64,000 nt of DNA from Desulfobotulus pelophilus (GTDB lineage Bacteria; Desulfobacterota; Desulfobacteria; Desulfobacterales; ASO4-4), in the NCBI RefSeq assembly GCF_026155325.1, contig NZ_JAPFPW010000016.1, forward strand, positions 1 through 64,000, written 5' to 3'. Under the pieces are notes generated by a model. It was not told the DNA's origin and ran no database searches. It was given only the letters and a program-made list of their open reading frames with translations. Positions within the stretch are counted from its first letter, which is position 1, and the number at the start of each line of letters is the position of its first letter. This document shows positions 37,112 through 45,504 of this stretch, one piece after another. A program made the translations under genes and the position numbers.

Positions 37112-37894
37112 TTAAATAAAATTGTGTTCTTTCAGCTTTTCCACAAGCTTCCGGGCGGATTCTTCAGCATCGCCTTCGAGAATTTCCACCTGTCCCTTGA
37201 CCCGCTTAGGCGTAAACACCTTGCGCAGCCGTGTGGGCGAACCCTTGAGGCCAAAGTTAGCAGGATCGCCGCCCAGGACATCCATCCCCCATATTTCAAT
37301 TTCCTTGGCATAGGCTTCCATGATCATGTCCATGGGCGCAACACGGGGTTCATTCAACTCCTTTTCTGCGGTGATGAGGCAGGGCAGGGGGGCTTCCAGT
37401 TCCCGCACCATATCGCCCATGTTCTGAAGAACCGAGACCCTGCCCCCTTCACACCGAATATTCAGAGCATAGGAACAAAGGGGCAGTTTCAGATAATCCG
37501 CCAGCTCAGGCCCCACCTGTGCGGTGTTGCCGTCCATGGCTTCCACACCGGTTATGACCATGTCAAAATCAGCAATTTTCTGAATGGCAAGGCCCAGAGT
37601 ATAGGCCGTGGCCCAACAATCGGCGCCACCGAACCGGCGATCCGTCAGCAGGATAGCCCTGTCACAGCCCATGCCCAGTGCTTCCCGCAGGGCTTCCTCC
37701 ACCTGAGGCGGTCCCATGGACATGACCGTTACTGTGCCACCGTGGCTATCTTTCAGGGTGAGGGCTGCTTCCAGAGCGTTTTTATCATTGGGGTTGATGA
37801 TACTGGGAAGTCCGGTACGGATCAGTGATCCATTTTCATCCCATGTGACTTCCGTTACGTCCGGGACCTGTTTAATACAGACAATAATGTTCAT
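37112..37894 (-). CDS. etfB: Electron transfer flavoprotein beta subunit (bifurcating-type)
   Basis: 260 residues from ATG 37894 (AAGGA upstream). MNIIVCIKQVPDVTEV start, then ALGMGCDRAILLTDRRFGGA followed by DCWATAYTLGLAIQK and EAMDGNTAQVGPELADYL, which match the EtfB of bifurcating systems (as in Acidaminococcus) better than the housekeeping ETF. In those, EtfB holds a second FAD in place of AMP. Whether bifurcation occurs here is an inference. Between acd and etfA. Confidence 0.95.
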   Translation of the reverse strand: MNIIVCIKQVPDVTEVTWDENGSLIRTGLPSIINPNDKNALEAALTLKDSHGGTVTVMSMGPPQVEEALREALGMGCDRAILLTDRRFGGADCWATAYTLGLAIQKIADFDMVITGVEAMDGNTAQVGPELADYLKLPLCSYALNIRCEGGRVSVLQNMGDMVRELEAPLPCLITAEKELNEPRVAPMDMIMEAYAKEIEIWGMDVLGGDPANFGLKGSPTRLRKVFTPKRVKGQVEILEGDAEESARKLVEKLKEHNFI

Positions 37895-37960
37895 AATACG
37901 TCCTTCAGAGACTCCTTGGGAAACGGCCGAAGGAGTGCCCACGGCCGGTTCCGGATTCTG

Positions 37961-39106
37961 TCAGCGACCGGCCAGATAGGCCATGCCCGCAATGGTTTTA
38001 TTGATTTCAAGACTGGAAGCCACAATGCCGCCGTGCATGGCATTCCGGAAGAGCTTTTCCACCTTATATTCCTTGGAGTACCCATAGGAACCATGAATCT
38101 GAACCGCCATACGGCAGACCTCCTGGGCCATAGGCACAACAAAAACCTTAAGTTCCGCCGAGGGTACCTCGAAGGGTTGTTTCTGATCCTGAAGCAGTAT
38201 GGTTCTGTAAACCATAAGACGGCAGGCATCCACTTTGGTTTTCATTTCAGCCAGCATCCAGGTGAACCCCTGCATAAACCCCAGAGGGAAACCACCGACT
38301 ACACGCTCTTTGCTATAACGGGCCGCTTCTTCCAGAGCACCCTGGGCTCCTCCCACCATCGCCGCACATTGCTGAATACGTTCTCCTGCAATCCACCGCA
38401 GCAGAATTTTGAAGCCCTTACCCTGTTCCCCAAGGATATTGGCTTTGGGTACCCGCACATCCTTGAAAAAGACATCGCAGGTGTCCGCGCCATCAAGACC
38501 CATGAGCTCATAATGACCGGAAAAGGAAATGCCGGGACTGCTTTTATCAACAATGAAGGCTGTGGTATCCTTTTTACTACCCGTAAGGGACAAATCTTTG
38601 GCAAAAAAGACGCCGCAGCCGGGCTTGTTGGCCATGCTGATGAAACGTTTGGTGCCGTTCAGGATAAAATCATCGCCATCGGGCTCCGCCACCATGGTGA
38701 GGGCCTTGGGGTCCGAACCGGTTCCAGGCTCGGTAAAAGCCATACTGGCCCAGGAACTGCCATCACAAAGGGGAGGAACAAATTTCTGCTTCATCTCATC
38801 TGTACCCCAGTAACAGATGGTTTCCGCAACGGAGTTGTTCATAAAAAAGGGAAGCATGGAGGTGGAACCGGTTTTACCGATCTCTTCTGCAAACAGGATG
38901 AGATTAAAATTGGTACTGCCGATTCCACCGAATTCCTTGGGAACATCCATGCCCAGCAACCTTGACTTGGCAAATCGCTGCAGGAGGTCGGGAGGATAGT
39001 CGTTGTGCTCGGCCATGTAGGCATCAATTTTGGTGATTTCTTTTTCACAGAAATCCCGGGCCGTTTTCTGAACCATCTTTTCAAGGGGGGAGAAATTGAA
39101 ATCCAT
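37961..39106 (-). CDS. Acyl-CoA dehydrogenase with an unusual active site
   Basis: 381 residues, full-length ACAD: FTEPGTGSDPKALTM, the mid-domain FAD contact, the helical C-terminal domain, and QIHGSYGYSKEYKVEKLFRN. At the canonical base position, family IYEGTSEI reads IVASSLEI, so the catalytic glutamate is A363. E242 in IAGERIQQ sits on helix G, where isovaleryl- and long-chain-CoA dehydrogenases carry their base, and could substitute. It heads acd-etfB-etfA and is divergent from a dienoyl-CoA reductase. Substrate unknown; it may also be a reductase working with bifurcating ETF. Confidence 0.92.
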   Translation of the reverse strand: MDFNFSPLEKMVQKTARDFCEKEITKIDAYMAEHNDYPPDLLQRFAKSRLLGMDVPKEFGGIGSTNFNLILFAEEIGKTGSTSMLPFFMNNSVAETICYWGTDEMKQKFVPPLCDGSSWASMAFTEPGTGSDPKALTMVAEPDGDDFILNGTKRFISMANKPGCGVFFAKDLSLTGSKKDTTAFIVDKSSPGISFSGHYELMGLDGADTCDVFFKDVRVPKANILGEQGKGFKILLRWIAGERIQQCAAMVGGAQGALEEAARYSKERVVGGFPLGFMQGFTWMLAEMKTKVDACRLMVYRTILLQDQKQPFEVPSAELKVFVVPMAQEVCRMAVQIHGSYGYSKEYKVEKLFRNAMHGGIVASSLEINKTIAGMAYLAGR

Positions 39107-39558
39107 GGCAACTCCTTACATTGGGTTGATTCATAAAAAAAGAGCAGGCAAGCCGGAACAGGGTTTTCTTACCTAGATCAAAAGTTTGAATACATAGCAA
39201 ATACTTTTTACTGCCTTGCGGACAAATCCACCTTTTTTTGATTTTTTTCCATAAAATCAGGAGAAAATACGAGAAAAAATGTTTTTGCACGGCACAAAGC
39301 TAACCACCCATATAGTTTGTATGCAAAAAGATACCAGACTGTTTGTTTCCTGGAATAAAAACAGATATACATTTAAAAAAACAAGAAATAGCATGCTGCA
39401 TAAAACCATGGGCATTCAAAAAATCCCTGAGTCCCTTTCCACGCACTTCTGCCCTTCAATTATGAGCACATACACATAACAAGCGAGAAAGACTTGTTTT
39501 TTTAAAAAACACATACTATTTCAAGGAAAACCTTGACCATTACCTAAATAAGATTTAG

Positions 39559-39575
39559 TTTGTGTACAATATAAT
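39559..39575 (+). promoter_or_regulatory. Operator-like element 1 next to a perfect -10 box
   Basis: TTTGTGTACAA (39559-39569) directly abuts TATAAT (39570-39575). Its exact reverse complement occurs at 39689-39699. No good -35 was found, which fits an activator- or repressor-controlled promoter. Confidence 0.4.
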
Positions 39576-39688
39576 ATTCTTTTCGGAACTCCCTCTTTTT
39601 TACCAGCGTAAACGGACAAAAACCCAAAAAACCGATATTCACGTGACATAAAATTCCTGATCTGGCAAAAAAACAACCGCCAGAAAAT

Positions 39689-39699
39689 TTGTACACAAA
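39689..39699. promoter_or_regulatory. Operator-like element 2
   Basis: TTGTACACAAA, the exact reverse complement of element 1, about 130 bases further on and just before the ribosome site of the dienoyl-CoA reductase gene. Core TGTACA is palindromic. Confidence 0.4.
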
Positions 39700-39724
39700 A
39701 CGTTCTCGCCCAAAGGAGACTTGT

Positions 39725-41746
39725 ATGACAAAAGAACTCAGAGGAATAGACCCCCTGTTCCAGCCCATCCAGATCGGCAGCATGACAGTAAAAAATCGTA
39801 TTTATATGCCTGCCATGCACCTTGCCATGTGTGATAATTATGAGGTTTCCGATCAGGTTACGGCTTTTTATGAAGAAAGGGCCAGAGGCGGTGCCGGTGC
39901 CATCTGCGTGGGCTATGCCTCCGTCAACGAACTTTCCGCCAATATCACCCACATCGGCGCCCACGAAGATGCCCATATTCCCGGCCTCACAAAGCTGGCC
40001 AATGCCATAAAACAGCATGAATGCCGTGCGCTGGTGCAGCTGAACCATGCAGGCCGCTACAACCATTCCATGCTGCTGAACGGCAAACAGCCCGTTGCTC
40101 CGTCTGCCATTGCCTCCAATCTTACCCGTGAAGTTCCCAGAGAAATGACAAAGGAAGACATTAATCAGACCGTGGCGGATTTTGCTGCTGCCGCAGGCCG
40201 TGTCAAAACTGCCGGTTTTGACGGCGTGGAAATCCTGAGCGGCACGGGCTACCTCATCAGCGAATTCCTTTCCCCTTTGACCAACAAGCGGGAAGACGAA
40301 TACGGTGGTCCCTTTGAAAACCGCTGCCGTTTTGCCATGGAAATCTTTTCAGCCATCCGAAAAACCGTAGGACCAGATTATCCCGTTGTAGTCCGCATGA
40401 ACGGCAACGATCTCATGCCCGATGGTATGGGCCGGGTGGAGCTGCGGGAATATGCAAGAAAACTTTCCGATTCCCGCCTTGTGGACGCGGTGTGCATCAA
40501 TGTGGGCTGGCATGAGGCCCGCATTCCCCAGATTGTCACCAGCGTTCCCAGAGGGGTGTATGCCTATCTGGCAAGGGGCATTAAAGAGGTGGTTTCCATT
40601 CCTGTGATTGCCAGCCACCGCATCAACGACCCCAAAGATGCCCGCAGGCTCATTGCCGATGACATGTGCGACATGGTGGCCATGGGCCGCAGCCTCATTG
40701 CCGATTCCTTCCTGCCGAAAAAAACGGAAGAAGGCCGGGAAAATGAACTTATTCACTGCATTGCCTGCGCCCAGGGCTGTTTTGACAACCTCTTTAAATT
40801 CAAGCATGTGGAATGCCTCTGCAACCCGAGGGCAGGCTATGAATTTAAAATGGCTGCGGTTCAGACAGATACGGCTAAAAAAGTCTTTGTCATCGGTGGG
40901 GGGGCCGCTGGCATGAGTGCCGCTCTCGCAGCCAAAGAGAAGGGCCACGACGTTACCCTTTTGGAAGCTTCCAGCCGCCTGGGAGGCCAGCTCTATCTGG
41001 CAGCCGCACCTCCGGGACGGGAAGAATTTGCAGAGCTTGCAAAGGACCTTGCCACCCAGGTGCAGGTGAACAATATCCGGGTCATGCTGAAAACCACGGT
41101 GGATAAGGCCCTGCTGGAAAAAGAAAAGCCCGATGCCGTTATCCTTGCCACCGGTGCGGAACCCATCTCCCCCCCCATTCCCGGTGCAAACCTTCCCCAT
41201 GTGGTGCAGGCCTGGGATGTGCTGGAAGACCGGGCCCATACGGGTAAAAACGTGGTTGTCATCGGCGGGGGTGCCGTGGGTGTGGAAACGTCCATCTTCC
41301 TTGGGGAAAAGGGCACTCTTTCCGGAGAGGAGCTGAAGTTTCTCTTTGTAAACAGGGCCGATGACGTGGACAAACTCTATGAGCTGGCCACAAAGGGCAC
41401 CAAGAACGTAACCCTCATCGAAATGACCCAGTCTGTGGGCAAAGACATCGGAAAATCCACCCGCTGGACCATGCTGCAGGAAATGAAGCGCATCGGTATC
41501 CGCACGGATGTAACCACCAAAGCTCTTGAAATCACAAAAGAAGGCGTAAAGGTGGAAGGCAACGATGGCCTTGAGATGATCCCTGCTGACTCCGTAGTAC
41601 TGGCCGCAGGCTCAAAGCCCGTTTCCGCACTGAAAGAAACAGTGGAAGGCCTTGGCATTTCCTGTCAGGTCATTGGTGATGCGGCAAAAATCGGCCTTGC
41701 CTTTGACGCCGTTCATCAGGGGTATGCTGCTGGAAGGGCTGTGTAA
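39725..41746 (+). CDS. 2,4-Dienoyl-CoA reductase / Old Yellow Enzyme-type NADH:flavin oxidoreductase
   Basis: 673 residues. N-terminal FMN-binding TIM barrel (FQPIQIGSMTVKNRIYMPAM; ALVQLNHAGRYNHS; SPLTNKREDEYGGPFENRC), a 4Fe-4S binding cluster HCIACAQGCFDN...CLCNP, then two dinucleotide-binding motifs: FVIGGGAAGMSAALAAKEKG (FAD) and VVVIGGGAVGVETSIFLGEKG-like (NADH). This is the FadH/enoate reductase architecture that reduces conjugated double bonds in acyl-CoAs or enoates. ATG 39725 follows AAAGGAG. Divergent from acd-etfBA, so the two transcripts probably act in one acyl-CoA pathway. Confidence 0.94.
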   Translation: MTKELRGIDPLFQPIQIGSMTVKNRIYMPAMHLAMCDNYEVSDQVTAFYEERARGGAGAICVGYASVNELSANITHIGAHEDAHIPGLTKLANAIKQHECRALVQLNHAGRYNHSMLLNGKQPVAPSAIASNLTREVPREMTKEDINQTVADFAAAAGRVKTAGFDGVEILSGTGYLISEFLSPLTNKREDEYGGPFENRCRFAMEIFSAIRKTVGPDYPVVVRMNGNDLMPDGMGRVELREYARKLSDSRLVDAVCINVGWHEARIPQIVTSVPRGVYAYLARGIKEVVSIPVIASHRINDPKDARRLIADDMCDMVAMGRSLIADSFLPKKTEEGRENELIHCIACAQGCFDNLFKFKHVECLCNPRAGYEFKMAAVQTDTAKKVFVIGGGAAGMSAALAAKEKGHDVTLLEASSRLGGQLYLAAAPPGREEFAELAKDLATQVQVNNIRVMLKTTVDKALLEKEKPDAVILATGAEPISPPIPGANLPHVVQAWDVLEDRAHTGKNVVVIGGGAVGVETSIFLGEKGTLSGEELKFLFVNRADDVDKLYELATKGTKNVTLIEMTQSVGKDIGKSTRWTMLQEMKRIGIRTDVTTKALEITKEGVKVEGNDGLEMIPADSVVLAAGSKPVSALKETVEGLGISCQVIGDAAKIGLAFDAVHQGYAAGRAV

Positions 41747-41779
41747 GGGTTCATTCTATACGGTTTTGCAGTGTGTGTG

Positions 41780-42006
41780 GCACACAGGCCATTTGTTCAT
41801 GACGCAATCTTATTCGGGAGCTTCTTGGCCTGTGCTGAATCGCCAAAACTTGTCGGCACAGGCAGGATGAACATTTTTATTGCCATAGCAAACTGAAGTA
41901 CGCTGCCTTTTGTGCCGACTTCAGACAGTTGGCGATTCTTTACGCACAGGCCTTCGAAGCTCTGATCCGAAACGATTGCGATGTCACTTACAAAGGGCCT
42001 GTGCGC
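41780..42006. repeat. Long imperfect palindrome (MITE-like or structured RNA element)
   Basis: About 227 bases that fold back on themselves. Outer arms: CACAGGCC-TTTGT-TGAC-GCAATC-CGG-GAGCTTC-GGCCTGTG on the left (41783-41835) match the reverse complement of 41945-42003 with small gaps. Inner arms: GAATCGCCAA-TGTCGGCACA (41837-41860) match the complement of 41911-41937. Each outer arm is itself bounded by CACAGGCC/GGCCTGTG. No reading frame is inside and no transposase adjoins. Confidence 0.75.
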
Positions 42007-42093
42007 CTTGTCAATGCCCAGCTTATTTTCATGAGATGACAGTGTTGTAGCATCAACAGAGTCTGAACAGATTTTAATTTCCCGCCATAAATG

Positions 42094-42134
42094 CTCCGGA
42101 CACCTTATTTTAAGGAAAGGGTCCGGAGTTTTTT
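42094..42134 (+). terminator. Intrinsic terminator
   Basis: CTCCGGAC (42094-42101) pairs with GTCCGGAG (42121-42128), with inner CCTTA-TTTTAAGG pairing, followed by T6. It terminates rightward transcription coming through the palindrome from the dienoyl-CoA reductase gene. Confidence 0.8.
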
Positions 42135-42175
42135 ATCTGAAATCCTTCCGCAGCAATAAACAGAATGGCCTGCCG

Positions 42176-42934
42176 TCAAAGGCTGAGATCCATCTGGATA
42201 CCCGTCAGCATCTCCTCCGTATCCGCCGCACGGATGGCCTGCACACAGCGCAGCCCATCTCCTGTATCTTCCCTTGACGTGTGTACCCTGACGCTGCGGG
42301 GAGGGCCGATATCATGGTGGTATCGGATAGCAAGCTTTCTGATGCGGCAGGGAAAAAGCTCCGATGGCGAAAGGGCTTCCAGCGCCCACTTGAGGTAGGC
42401 AGCATTATTGGCATGGCGGTTGTAGTCCATATCTTCCTGAAGTACTGTAAAATCCATGGCCTGAGCCCTATCCGGTGGCAGAGGTATCTCATCAGAATCA
42501 AAAGGAATGCTTCCGTCATTCTCGCAGAGTTCCGGAGGCATGGCCCTCGACAGCCGTACCGGCTTCCCCGTATTTTTATCCACCAGCACCCAGGCACAGG
42601 TACTTCCCATAAGGAGCTGACCCTTTTCATCAAACAATTCAAAGCGGCGGATCTCATAGAGCCTGCGGAGAGGCGCCCGCCACGACCGCAGGGTAAACAC
42701 CTCATCCCATGCGGGGAATCGATAAAAATCAAAGTGATATCTGTTCACCACCCATATTTTGTCCTGGGCTGCCACATGCAGAGCCGAAACACCCAGAGCA
42801 AAGGCATGACGGCTGGCAATATCCTGGCAGAGGTTCAGCACCGACACCGGCTTCAGACATCCATCCAGCCCCACATGAGAATAGGGCACCCTGCCGGTCT
42901 GAGTAAATACAGCGTTCATATCTTCTTTATTCAT
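42176..42934 (-). CDS. Acyl-ACP thioesterase-like hotdog protein
   Basis: 252 residues. Two hotdog halves: the first with QDIASRHAFALGVSALHVA and KIWVVNRYHFDFYRFPAW, the second with QEDMDYNRHANNAAYLKWAL, the motif holding the Asn/His catalytic residues of FatA/FatB-type thioesterases. It should release fatty acids from acyl-ACP (or acyl-CoA). ATG 42934 follows CAGGA; a 15-codon upstream extension has no homologous character. It converges on the dienoyl-CoA reductase region. Confidence 0.9.
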   Translation of the reverse strand: MNKEDMNAVFTQTGRVPYSHVGLDGCLKPVSVLNLCQDIASRHAFALGVSALHVAAQDKIWVVNRYHFDFYRFPAWDEVFTLRSWRAPLRRLYEIRRFELFDEKGQLLMGSTCAWVLVDKNTGKPVRLSRAMPPELCENDGSIPFDSDEIPLPPDRAQAMDFTVLQEDMDYNRHANNAAYLKWALEALSPSELFPCRIRKLAIRYHHDIGPPRSVRVHTSREDTGDGLRCVQAIRAADTEEMLTGIQMDLSL

Positions 42935-43000
42935 ACATACTTCCTGCTCGTAACGGTCAGGAGAAAGGCGGAGCCCCATGCTCCTCCAGAGACAGAGTTC

Positions 43001-43180
43001 CTACCCGTGCATTGTACCGCCGGTGGCAAAATCACTGGGCGAAAAATCATCAAAACGGATCCAGATCTTGGAAGGATCCACCTCCATATGCTCAGAAACA
43101 ATGCGGGTGATTTCTTCGGCAACCTTTTTTTTCTGTTCCTGACTTCGCCCTTCCTTAAGGGCAATGGTGATAATAGGCAT
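43001..43180 (-). CDS. 4-Oxalocrotonate tautomerase family protein
   Basis: 59 residues read directly from the minus strand: MPIITIALKEGRSQEQKKKV... ending FATGGTMHG. Pro1 after Met removal is the catalytic base of the family, and the basic pair in the 8-12 region and KIWIRFDD fit 4-OT subunits (usually 60-62 residues). A GGAGAA site precedes the ATG. These enzymes tautomerise enol/keto acids; the natural substrate here is unknown. It lies between the FAD oxidoreductase and the thioesterase on the same strand. Confidence 0.9.
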   Translation of the reverse strand: MPIITIALKEGRSQEQKKKVAEEITRIVSEHMEVDPSKIWIRFDDFSPSDFATGGTMHG

Positions 43181-43242
43181 TCATTTCTCCTTCTTCATGA
43201 AAAACAACAGAGAGCAGACATGACGGACTGCCACGGCAAATG

Positions 43243-44793
43243 CTACAGCATAGCTACATATCTTTCCACAGCCTCTGCACTGGCCATACCATCCATGGCC
43301 GCCGATGCAATACCACCAGCATAACCCGCCCCCTCACCACAGGGGAAGAGACCGTATACCTCCGGATGCATGCGGGTCTGGGGGTCTCTTGGTATACGAA
43401 CGGGTGAGCTGGTACGGGATTCCACCGCCAGAAGGGTGGCCTCTTCAGTCAGGTATCCCCGGTGACGACGATCCAGAAGGCGAAGACCCTCGGAAAGCCC
43501 CTTTGTCACCACAGGCGGCAGCCACTGATGCAGGGGAGCACTGTATATACCCGGGATATAGGATGTCCGGGGAAGATCCGCAGACAGCCGCGCAGCCACA
43601 AAGTCAGAAGCCCGCTGGGCAGGAGCTTTCTGGCTGCCGTCTCCTTTTCGGAAAAGAAACTGCTCAACCGCCTGCTGAAAATGGAGTCCGGCAAAGGGAT
43701 TTCCATCCGGATCATCAAGATCCGTAAGCCGGAGTTCCGTTACCAAACCCGCATTGGCAAAGGGTCCGCTGCGTTCGGCAAAGCTCATGCCATTTAAAAC
43801 CAGCTCCCCCGGAGCTGTGGATGCGGGAACCACAGATCCTCCCGGACACATGCAAAAAGAAAAAACCCCTCTGCCCGAAGCCTGGCAACTGATTCGGTAG
43901 GAAGCGGGCGGCAGGGCAGGGTGGCGGGGCGATGCCCCATAAAAAATCCGGTCTATGCGTTCCTGAGGATGCTCGATGCGCACCCCCATGGCAAAGGGCT
44001 TGGCCTCCACAAGAACACCCTTTTCATGGAGAAGGGCATACACATCACGGGCCGAATGGCCCGTGGCAAGGATCAGGGCATCGCCTTCCACCCTTTCCCC
44101 GTCTTCCAGCACCGCAGCCCGAAAACGTCCGTCTTTTGCCATAAAATCCTTCATAAAGGCATTGAAATGCACCTCGCCACCTGCGGAGACAATGGCTTCC
44201 CGCATGGCTTTTACAATGGCCGGAAGCCGGTTGGAGCCGATGTGGGGATGGGCCTCCGTACGGATGGATGCACTGGCACCAAAGGTGCGGAAGAGATCCA
44301 GTACCCTCCGGATATCTCCCCTTTTTGTGGCACGGGTATAAAGCTTGCCATCGGAATAGGTGCCAGCCCCCCCTTCGCCGAAACAATAGTTGGAATGGGG
44401 ATGCACCTCACCTTTGTACAGGGTCTTAATGTCAAAAAGACGGGAACGCACATCCTTTCCCCGTTCCAGCACAAGGGGCTGGATGCCCCTTTCCAGAAGA
44501 CGTAAAGCCGCAAAATATCCCGCAGGTCCGGCACCTGCAATGACAACCCTTCTGCCGGAAAGGGCCTTCGGTTCAAAACCCCGGATTTTTTCCAAAGGCG
44601 GGGCTTCGTCTTCCCAGCATTCAATCAGAAGAACAAAAAGGGGCTTTCTGCCCCTGGCATCTAAAGACTGTTTACGGATGCGCCAGTCAAAACGCTTTGG
44701 ATCTCCGGGTGCTGCCCTGGCAAGGATCATGTGGTGGAGCTTTTCTTTGTCTTCCATCTCTTCCGGAGAAACCCGTATGTCAAAACGTTGCAT
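43243..44793 (-). CDS. FAD-dependent dehydrogenase (COG2509-type)
   Basis: 516 residues. The N-terminal ~75 residues (MQRFDIRVSPEEMEDKEKLH...) form the small domain typical of this family; then the FAD motif VVIAGAGPAGYFAALRLLERG, HSNYCFGEGGAGTYSDGKLY, a GDALILATGHSARD motif and the C-terminal FPCGEGAGYAGGIASAAMDG. Reaction unknown; members occur widely in anaerobes. It is about 60 bases upstream of the tautomerase on the same strand. Confidence 0.9.
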   Translation of the reverse strand: MQRFDIRVSPEEMEDKEKLHHMILARAAPGDPKRFDWRIRKQSLDARGRKPLFVLLIECWEDEAPPLEKIRGFEPKALSGRRVVIAGAGPAGYFAALRLLERGIQPLVLERGKDVRSRLFDIKTLYKGEVHPHSNYCFGEGGAGTYSDGKLYTRATKRGDIRRVLDLFRTFGASASIRTEAHPHIGSNRLPAIVKAMREAIVSAGGEVHFNAFMKDFMAKDGRFRAAVLEDGERVEGDALILATGHSARDVYALLHEKGVLVEAKPFAMGVRIEHPQERIDRIFYGASPRHPALPPASYRISCQASGRGVFSFCMCPGGSVVPASTAPGELVLNGMSFAERSGPFANAGLVTELRLTDLDDPDGNPFAGLHFQQAVEQFLFRKGDGSQKAPAQRASDFVAARLSADLPRTSYIPGIYSAPLHQWLPPVVTKGLSEGLRLLDRRHRGYLTEEATLLAVESRTSSPVRIPRDPQTRMHPEVYGLFPCGEGAGYAGGIASAAMDGMASAEAVERYVAML

Positions 44794-44832
44794 GGTTGCT
44801 TCTTTATTGGAGGGTAAATATTATTGCACCGG

Positions 44833-45210
44833 TTAAGGCCGGAATTTTATGACTTCAAGATTTTTAAGTATTTTATAGTGTTTATCATTGGCGGTAAGAA
44901 CGGGCAGGCCCTGTGAAATTGCAGTGGCTCCTATCAGGGCATCTGCCAGCGGTATGGAATGGCTGAGATAATGCTGCTCTACAAAAAACATTGCCTGAAT
45001 GGATATTTCTTCTGAAATATAAATGATTTTTGACTTCCAGTTGTGGAGAGCCTTACGAAGGGCATTGAGTTCGCCTTTATTTCTCATACCCTGAACCAGC
45101 TCCATATATGTAACAACGGAAACGAAAAAAATCCCGGCCTCCTCAATGATACGGTATGCCTTTTCATTTCCCTTCATGTACCAGATCAGGACATCGGTAT
45201 CGACAAGCAT
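44833..45210 (-). CDS. PIN-domain toxin (VapC-type)
   Basis: 125 residues. PIN nuclease acidic residues are all present: D4/D6 in MLVDTDVLIWY, E in VVTYMELVQG, D in SIPLADALIGATA and D in VLTANDKHYK. It should cleave RNA when free of antitoxin. Its ATG directly follows the antitoxin stop (TGAATG), so the pair is coupled. Confidence 0.92.
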   Translation of the reverse strand: MLVDTDVLIWYMKGNEKAYRIIEEAGIFFVSVVTYMELVQGMRNKGELNALRKALHNWKSKIIYISEEISIQAMFFVEQHYLSHSIPLADALIGATAISQGLPVLTANDKHYKILKNLEVIKFRP

Positions 45211-45444
45211 TCAAAATCTTTCTTTTCTTAAGCCACGGACATAGGCAGCCACATCCTGAATTGTATCCTTATCTTTCCAGATTCCAAACAGTTCGTTTTC
45301 AGCAGGATCTTCTTTTTTTTCACTGTAGGGTATTAGCTTTGCGCAGGGTTTGCTGCGATAGGTTATGATCACTTCCTCACCCCTGCTTATTGTATCCAAA
45401 AGCCTTTTTGAGTTAAACCGAAGCTCTTTTGCCGTTGCTTTCAT
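45211..45444 (-). CDS. Phd/YefM-family antitoxin
   Basis: 77 residues. The N-terminal Phd/YefM DNA-binding fold (MKATAKELRFNSKRLLDTIS, then GEEVIITYRSKPCAKLIPY) is followed by an acidic/helical C-terminus (YVRGLRKERF) that would wrap the PIN toxin. GGAGGA precedes the ATG. A palindrome 22 bases upstream is the likely autorepression operator. Confidence 0.9.
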   Translation of the reverse strand: MKATAKELRFNSKRLLDTISRGEEVIITYRSKPCAKLIPYSEKKEDPAENELFGIWKDKDTIQDVAAYVRGLRKERF

Positions 45445-45466
45445 GGTCTGTCCTCCATTGCTTGAA

Positions 45467-45488
45467 GTTTATATCTTGAAATATAAAC
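45467..45488. promoter_or_regulatory. Palindromic operator of the Phd/PIN toxin-antitoxin pair
   Basis: GTTTATAT-CTTGAA-ATATAAAC, an 8-bp perfect inverted repeat with a 6-base centre, 22 bases before the antitoxin start. It fits autoregulation by the antitoxin or complex; its AT-rich arms also resemble a -10 box. Confidence 0.65.
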
Positions 45489-45504
45489 TGCTGGACAGGC
45501 TGTG

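Larger units (their letters stand above)
39107..39724. other. Divergent AT-rich regulatory region between acd and the dienoyl-CoA reductase gene
   Basis: About 620 bases, clearly more AT-rich than its surroundings. It holds a perfect TATAAT (39570-39575) and two copies of an 11-bp operator-like sequence in opposite orientation. No gene was recognised. Confidence 0.6.

Noticed and set aside
41780-42006. Integron attC site
   Set aside because: The palindrome is larger than attC sites and lacks recognisable R/L boxes and any integrase or cassette array.
42931-43164. 77-codon minus-strand frame
   Set aside because: It is out of frame with the real 59-residue tautomerase gene at 43001-43180, which has a ribosome site and family motifs.
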